From Rhodospirillaceae bacterium (GTDB taxonomy: Bacteria; Pseudomonadota; Alphaproteobacteria; Rhodospirillales; Magnetovibrionaceae), in the NCBI GenBank assembly GCA_002732845.1, contig NVSZ01000035.1, positions 2,223 to 12,924 of the forward strand: a DNA stretch of 10,702 nt, written 5' to 3'. Each line of letters begins with the position of its first letter. Within the stretch, counting starts at the first letter, position 1. The position numbers were made by a program, and so were the translations under genes. Positions 6,219 through 10,702 of the stretch are shown here, one piece after another. The notes beneath the pieces were generated by a model. It ran no database searches. It saw nothing but the letters and a program-made list of their open reading frames with translations, and was not told the origin of the DNA.

Positions 6219-6256
6219 CCTTATAGGGCGGCATATCCTTACCGAATGGAAATCCC

Positions 6257-8092
6257 ATGAGCCATAAAATACTCCATAAAGTACTCCATGACATATGTGC
6301 TCAATATGACAACAACCAGCACCGGATGATGGATGTTTTGTTGGATGTGCAGCGGTGTTTAAAGTGCATTGATGGTGAGGCTATGAACCATATCGCGTCT
6401 CTGCTGGGCTGTACGCGCATCGAAGTCGAAGGTGTGGTCAGTTTTTACAGTTTTTTTTCCGATACCCCCAAAGGTAACATCTCCATTTACTTGTGTGATG
6501 ATATTATCGACCGTCAGGCGGGCTTGAAAAAAAATGCCAAAGCCTTTGAGGATGCGTTGGGGATTTGTTTTGGGCAAACCACACCCGATGGTGAATTCTC
6601 CCTTGATTACACGCCGTGCATTGGTATGAGCGATCAGGCCCCGGCGGCAATGGTCAACGACATCATTCTGCCCAACCTCACGCCCGAGAGCATTCACCTT
6701 TTTATTCAAGCCTTGAGGGCGGGAACGGCTCCCGAAGATTTAGATGGAGTTTTGGGCGATGGCAACAACGCCCATGATCTGCTGCGGTCTCAGGTCCACA
6801 ACAATATTCAAGTGCGCGGCGATGTGTTGTTGTGCGAAGTTGGTGAGGATGCGGGATTGCACAAAAGCCTGAGCCTTGCCCCTGCTGATATTATCGAACA
6901 AATCGTCGCGTCTGATCTGCGCGGATACGGTGGTGCTGGTTTTTCGACAGGGGACAAATGGGGCTTTGCCACCGCAACACAAGATACCGAGCGCTATGTG
7001 TTTTGCAATGCCGACGAAGGGGAGCCGGGCACGTTTAAAGACCGCGTATTGTTGACCGAACGTCCAGACCTTTTGATCGAAGGTATGACCATTGCGGGGC
7101 GCGCCATCGGCAGTGAATATGGACTCATTTATCTGCGCGGGGAATATGTATATTTAAAGCCTTGGCTTGAACATGTGTTAGAGGCCCGCCGACAAAAAGG
7201 AGTGCTTGGCAAAGACATTGGCGGACTTAAAGGTTTTGATTTTGATATCCGCATCCAAATGGGGGCCGGGGCTTATATCTGTGGTGAAGAAAGCGCCATG
7301 ATTAGTTCTTGCGAAGGCCTGCCGGGCGAGCCCAAAACCAGACCTCCATTCCCCACCGAAAAAGGATATTTTGGCCACCCAACCATCGTCAACAATGTCG
7401 AAACCTTTTGCCACGTTGCGCGCATTATGGACCGGGGGGCACGTTGGTTCCATGCCATTGGAACGTCGGCTAGTTCTGGTACAAAATTGTTAAGTATTTG
7501 TGGGGATTGTTCCAAGCCAGGTGTATATGAAGTGCCTTACGGTATTTCTGTGCAAGAGCTTTTAGAGATGTCGGGCGCCAAAGATATATGCGCTGTGCAA
7601 GTGGGTGGACCAAGTGGTCATTTGATTGCGCGCAATGAATTTAACCGTAAAATCTGTTTTGAAGACCTGCCCACCGGGGGGTCGATTATGGTGTTTGCTT
7701 CGACCAGAAACATCCTTGAAATTGTTGATTATTTTTTAGAATTTTTTGTCGACGAAAGTTGCGGGTTTTGCACACCATGTCGTGTGGGAAATGTCTTTTT
7801 GAAAGAACGCATTGGCAAAATCCGCAAAGGTCACGCGGTACCCGAAGATATCGACTATCTTAAGGAACTCAGCAATACCATCATCAAAACCAGCCGTTGT
7901 GGTTTGGGGCAAACGTCGCCCAATCCTGTGTTGTCCAGCCTGAATAATTTCCCCCTCGTTTATTCGGCATTGGTGAATGAAAATGAAGATGGCTTAGATA
8001 CCAACTTTAACATTCAAGACGCCTTAGAAGAATCTCGCCATCTCGCTAAACACAGGTCTTATATCTATGACCCCGATTTTGGGGAGGGCTAA
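6257..8092 (+). CDS. hoxF: HoxF: NAD-reducing hydrogenase diaphorase large subunit (NuoE-NuoF fusion)
   Basis: This 611-residue subunit transfers electrons between the Fe-S chain and NAD(H) through FMN. Residues 1-155 are a NuoE-like thioredoxin-fold domain and about 175-600 a NuoF-like domain. In the NuoF part, GYGGAGFSTGDKW (223-235) and GAGAYICGEESA (336-347) belong to the FMN/NADH site, and ESCGFCTPCRVG with SRCGLG supplies the [4Fe-4S] ligands C502, C505, C508 and C548. In the NuoE part only two of four expected [2Fe-2S] cysteines remain (C80, C121); the others are D85 and S125, so that cluster is probably absent, as I recall for the Ralstonia-type enzyme. The start at 6257 has a weak GGA upstream. 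The gene ends two bases before hoxU. Residues 3-10 are a tandem HKIL-HKVL. Confidence 0.96.
   Translation: MSHKILHKVLHDICAQYDNNQHRMMDVLLDVQRCLKCIDGEAMNHIASLLGCTRIEVEGVVSFYSFFSDTPKGNISIYLCDDIIDRQAGLKKNAKAFEDALGICFGQTTPDGEFSLDYTPCIGMSDQAPAAMVNDIILPNLTPESIHLFIQALRAGTAPEDLDGVLGDGNNAHDLLRSQVHNNIQVRGDVLLCEVGEDAGLHKSLSLAPADIIEQIVASDLRGYGGAGFSTGDKWGFATATQDTERYVFCNADEGEPGTFKDRVLLTERPDLLIEGMTIAGRAIGSEYGLIYLRGEYVYLKPWLEHVLEARRQKGVLGKDIGGLKGFDFDIRIQMGAGAYICGEESAMISSCEGLPGEPKTRPPFPTEKGYFGHPTIVNNVETFCHVARIMDRGARWFHAIGTSASSGTKLLSICGDCSKPGVYEVPYGISVQELLEMSGAKDICAVQVGGPSGHLIARNEFNRKICFEDLPTGGSIMVFASTRNILEIVDYFLEFFVDESCGFCTPCRVGNVFLKERIGKIRKGHAVPEDIDYLKELSNTIIKTSRCGLGQTSPNPVLSSLNNFPLVYSALVNENEDGLDTNFNIQDALEESRHLAKHRSYIYDPDFGEG
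6263..6286 (+). repeat. Imperfect 12-bp tandem repeat at the hoxF start
   Basis: CATAAAATACTC is followed directly by CATAAAGTACTC with one mismatch, and CAT follows again. It encodes HKIL-HKVL at residues 3-10 of HoxF and keeps the frame. It looks like a small in-frame duplication. Confidence 0.7.
8081..8087 (+). promoter_or_regulatory. Ribosome binding site of hoxU
   Basis: GGGGAGG lies seven bases before the hoxU ATG, inside the last codons of hoxF. It fixes the start at 8095 and suggests strong coupled translation. Confidence 0.75.
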
Positions 8093-8094
8093 TC

Positions 8095-8817
8095 ATGAGC
8101 ACTGCAAAAACACTGACCTTTACAATCGACGGAAAAACCATTCAGGCCGCGCCCGGACAAACCATCATGCAAGCCGCCGATGAAGCAGGATTTTATATTC
8201 CGCGCCTGTGCGATATCGAAGGTCTGCGCCATCAAGGCAGTTGCCGGGTGTGCACCGTTAAGGTCAATGGGCGCACAACATCCAGCTGTACCCAACCCGC
8301 CGAACAAGATCAGATCGTGGAAAGCGAAACGGAAGAAGTTTTAAACCTGCGTCGTGATTTGGTGCGCATGTTGTTTCATGAAGGCAATCACCTTTGCCCG
8401 ATTTGTGAAGCCAGTGGAAATTGCGAATTACAAGCCATGGCGTATCGTTTGAACATCACCCAACCGACCAAGTTTCCCTATCAACAACCGGTCCGATCCT
8501 TAGATGCCAGTCATCCCGATATTGCCTTGGACACCAATCGGTGCATCCGCTGCGGACGCTGCATTCGCGCGTCGCAAGATGTCGACGGCAAAGGCGTGTT
8601 TGGCTATGTGGGGCGCGGGGTGCACCGTAGTGTAGGTGTGAATGGCGATAATCTTGCCGATACCAATGTTGATATCACCGACAAGGCCATTGCCCCAGAA
8701 ACTTGTCCTGTGGGATGCATCATTCGCAAGGGTGTGGGTTTTACGGTTCCCATTGGTGAACGGGAATTTGACCTCATGATCATTGGCGCAGATATCGAAG
8801 GTAAAAGCGATGACTGA
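8095..8817 (+). CDS. hoxU: HoxU: diaphorase small subunit, NuoG-like iron-sulfur protein
   Basis: This 240-residue subunit links HoxF to HoxY by a chain of Fe-S clusters. The N-terminal plant-ferredoxin-like domain has [2Fe-2S] ligands C39, C50, C53 and C65. Next is the NuoG-type His-Cys3 site H99, C101, C104 and C110, binding a [4Fe-4S] cluster. A further [4Fe-4S] site is formed by C150, C153, C156 and C204 in the CPVG motif. An extra C208 follows in CPVGC, where complex I NuoG usually has alanine. The length is typical for HoxU, and there is none of the large molybdopterin-like domain of NuoG. The gene lies two bases after hoxF and overlaps hoxY by eight bases. Confidence 0.96.
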   Translation: MSTAKTLTFTIDGKTIQAAPGQTIMQAADEAGFYIPRLCDIEGLRHQGSCRVCTVKVNGRTTSSCTQPAEQDQIVESETEEVLNLRRDLVRMLFHEGNHLCPICEASGNCELQAMAYRLNITQPTKFPYQQPVRSLDASHPDIALDTNRCIRCGRCIRASQDVDGKGVFGYVGRGVHRSVGVNGDNLADTNVDITDKAIAPETCPVGCIIRKGVGFTVPIGEREFDLMIIGADIEGKSDD

Positions 8818-9382
8818 TACCCCCCCAAAAAAACGCATTGCGACGACGTCTCTGGCGGGATGTTTTGGCTGTCATATGTCATTGCTGGATATTGATGAGC
8901 GAATTTTAGAACTGGTGAAAATAGCCGAGTTTGATCGTTCACCGTTTAATGATCTTAAAAAATTTACGGCGCGCTGTGATGTGGGTTTGGTCGAAGGTGG
9001 ATGCTGCAACGAAGAAAACGTTCATGTGCTGCAAGAGTTTCGACAAAATTGTGATGTTCTGGTTGCCGTTGGTCAATGTGCGATCATGGGCGGGCTTCCC
9101 GTCATGCGCAACGCCATCATGCATTCTGACGATCCGTTAAAGGATTGTTTTGACGAGGCTTATATCTCTGGACCCTATACGCAAAATCTCAAACATCAAA
9201 TCCCCAACGATCCGGCTTTGCCGTTGATTTTGGATTCTGTTTATGCCTGTTCGGAAGTGGTGAAAATTGATTATCAAATTCCCGGATGCCCACCGTCTGC
9301 GGATATGTTGTGGCAAACCTTGACGGCTTTACTGGCGGGGGAACCTGAAAATCTTCCGCGTGAACTGATTAAATACGATTGA
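8810..9382 (+). CDS. hoxY: HoxY: small subunit of the NAD-reducing [NiFe]-hydrogenase
   Basis: This 190-residue short small subunit, without signal peptide or the medial/distal cluster domain, is the form found in cytoplasmic group 3d enzymes. It holds the single proximal [4Fe-4S] cluster next to the Ni-Fe site in HoxH. Ligands are C18 and C21 in GCFGCHMSLLDID, C90 in VGQCAIMGG and C160 in PGCPPS. The ATG at 8810 is preferred: GAAGG lies about eight bases upstream and the protein then begins MTDTPPKKRIATTS, as in the family. An in-frame TTG at 8783 would add nine residues but lies deeper within hoxU. A C7A7 run (8820-8833) falls in codons 4-8. hoxH begins 16 bp downstream. Confidence 0.95.
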   Translation: MTDTPPKKRIATTSLAGCFGCHMSLLDIDERILELVKIAEFDRSPFNDLKKFTARCDVGLVEGGCCNEENVHVLQEFRQNCDVLVAVGQCAIMGGLPVMRNAIMHSDDPLKDCFDEAYISGPYTQNLKHQIPNDPALPLILDSVYACSEVVKIDYQIPGCPPSADMLWQTLTALLAGEPENLPRELIKYD

Positions 9383-9398
9383 GACTGAGAGCGAAAAA

Positions 9399-10702
9399 AT
9401 GGCAAAGCGTAAGATTATTGAAATATCACCGCTCACCCGGGTCGAAGGCCACGGCAAGGTGACCATTCATTTGGACGAAGACCATACCGTTCACGATGCG
9501 CGTCTGCACATTGTCGAATTTCGTGGTTTTGAACGTTTTATTCAAGGGCGTTTATTGTGGGAAGTTCCGGTCATCGTTCAACGTCTGTGCGGGATTTGTC
9601 CGGTCAGTCATCATCTGGCCGCGGCCAAAGCTATGGATCAAATTGTTGGCGCTAAAACGTTGACCCCCACGGCGGAAAAAATGCGCCGTTTGATGCATTA
9701 TGGTCAGGTGATGCAAAGCCATGTTTTGCATTTTTTCCATCTGTGTTCGCCCGATATTTTGTTTGGATTTGATTCCCCGGTCAAAGACCGAAATATTTTT
9801 GGCATCATCAAAGCCTTTCCTGAGTTGGCAACTCAGGCCGTGATGATGCGAAAATATGGTCAGGAAATTATCCAGATGACGGCGGGTAAAAAAATTCATG
9901 GCACGGGAGCGATCCCCGGTGGCATCAACAAAAATCTCAGCCTCGAAGAACGCGACAAATTGCTCAAAGACATTGACCAGATGATCACGTGGGCTTTGGG
10001 CGCCTTGGATATTGCCAAAAACTATACCCTCGATAATCTTGATTATGTGAATGATTTTGGGGCATTTGCGTCCAACCATATGTCCTTGGTTGATGAAAGC
10101 GGAGGACTTGATTTATATCATGGCAATATGCGGGCAATTAATGCCAACGGTGATGCCATTTTTGATCAAGTCGATTACCGGGATTATCACAAGCTGTTGG
10201 TCGAAGATGTGCGGTCTTGGTCGTATATGAAATTCCCCTTTATCAAGGAACTGGGGACGCTTGACGGATGGTACCGGGTTGGCCCCTTGGCGCGCATGAA
10301 TACAGTCAGCCACATCGATACGCCGTTGGCCAACGCGGCGCTTAAAGACTTAAAAGCGATCAGCGACGGCAAGCCTAACCAGACTACGCTGGCCAATCAT
10401 TGGGCGCGCATGATCGAGGTCTTGCATTGTGTCGAAAAAATCCAAGAACTCATTCATGATCCTGACCTGCAAGGCACCGATCTGGTGGTGAAGGGCGAAC
10501 GACAATTAGAAGGCATCGGCGTGATCGAAGCTCCGCGCGGAAATCTTATTCATCATTATAAAGTCGATGAAAATGATCAGGTCCTGTTTTGTAATTTGAT
10601 TGTTTCCACCACGCATAATAATGAAGCCATGAACCGGGCCATTGCCAAGGTCGCCAAGAAGTTTATTTCCGGTCAGAAAAAAGTAACAGAAGGTATGCTC
10701 AA
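9399..10702 (+). CDS. hoxH: HoxH: large subunit of the NAD-reducing [NiFe]-hydrogenase (3' end outside window)
   Basis: The frame is open from the ATG at 9399 to the right edge, giving 434 complete codons of an expected 470-490. The N-terminal motif SPLTRVEGHGKVTIHL (10-25) and the first nickel-binding pair in RLCGICPVSHH (C64, C67) identify a group 3 [NiFe] large subunit. The later block GVIEAPRGNLIHHY, near residues 380-395, is also typical of HoxH. The C-terminal DPCxxC motif and the peptide removed during maturation lie beyond the edge and cannot be judged. It pairs with HoxY to oxidise or produce H2 in the cytoplasm and is wired to NAD through HoxU and HoxF. Only a weak purine-rich leader (GAGAG) precedes the start. 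Confidence 0.96.
   Translation, partial: MAKRKIIEISPLTRVEGHGKVTIHLDEDHTVHDARLHIVEFRGFERFIQGRLLWEVPVIVQRLCGICPVSHHLAAAKAMDQIVGAKTLTPTAEKMRRLMHYGQVMQSHVLHFFHLCSPDILFGFDSPVKDRNIFGIIKAFPELATQAVMMRKYGQEIIQMTAGKKIHGTGAIPGGINKNLSLEERDKLLKDIDQMITWALGALDIAKNYTLDNLDYVNDFGAFASNHMSLVDESGGLDLYHGNMRAINANGDAIFDQVDYRDYHKLLVEDVRSWSYMKFPFIKELGTLDGWYRVGPLARMNTVSHIDTPLANAALKDLKAISDGKPNQTTLANHWARMIEVLHCVEKIQELIHDPDLQGTDLVVKGERQLEGIGVIEAPRGNLIHHYKVDENDQVLFCNLIVSTTHNNEAMNRAIAKVAKKFISGQKKVTEGML

Noticed and set aside
6219..6256. A possible terminator between hypC and hoxF.
   Set aside because: Only a four-base stem (CCTA/TAGG) without a T run is present, so the two genes are probably co-transcribed.
6257..6720. A separate hoxE gene or a complex I nuoE gene.
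   Set aside because: The NuoE-like region continues in the same frame into the NuoF-like domain, and the following genes are hoxU, hoxY and hoxH rather than nuoG.
9552..10079. A 175-codon open frame on the minus strand inside hoxH.
   Set aside because: It is antisense to a clear HoxH sequence and shows no domain or leader.

Overview
The window carries two complete or nearly complete [NiFe]-hydrogenase gene sets, transcribed away from each other from a 43-bp gap (5939-5981). Every gene found belongs to hydrogenase structure or maturation, and coding density is very high. No tRNA, rRNA, insertion sequence, CRISPR array or phage gene is visible. The proteins look proteobacterial. HoxF is the fused NuoE-NuoF form known from Ralstonia-type soluble hydrogenases, and the hup/hyn-isp layout resembles that of purple sulfur bacteria and related Proteobacteria. 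An alphaproteobacterium of moderate GC content is my best guess, but the window alone does not prove it.

Left half, minus strand (read from 5938 down to 1): hupD (maturation endopeptidase), a short HupH/HyaF-type protein, hynS (Tat-exported small subunit), isp1 (five-helix NarI/DsrM-like cytochrome b), isp2 (HdrD/DsrK-like Fe-S protein), hynL (large subunit) and the first 34 codons of a probable hupK-like gene running off the left edge. The hynS-isp1-isp2-hynL order, with two electron-transfer genes between the catalytic subunits, is the hallmark of the Isp-type membrane-bound hydrogenases (group 1e). The inferred path is: H2 oxidised in the periplasm by HynSL, electrons through Isp1 haems across the membrane, then Isp2 on the cytoplasmic side, which has a cysteine-rich site of the heterodisulfide-reductase family.

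Right half, plus strand: hypC (chaperone for large-subunit assembly), then hoxF, hoxU, hoxY and hoxH (cut by the right edge after 434 codons). This is the bidirectional NAD-reducing soluble hydrogenase (group 3d). HoxFU is the diaphorase (FMN, NAD and Fe-S chain) and HoxYH is the hydrogenase module. A good sigma70-like promoter (TTGTCA-N17-CATAAT) lies just upstream of hypC.

Together the locus would let one cell couple H2 to both the membrane/quinone/thiol pool and the NAD(H) pool. All families are known. The more unusual points are the tight divergent pairing of the two systems, the single-domain HupH, the matched ribosome-binding leaders of hynS and hynL, the loss of cluster ligands in the HoxF N-terminal domain and the degenerate first CCG half of Isp2. 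I did not find a system that I can call undescribed.
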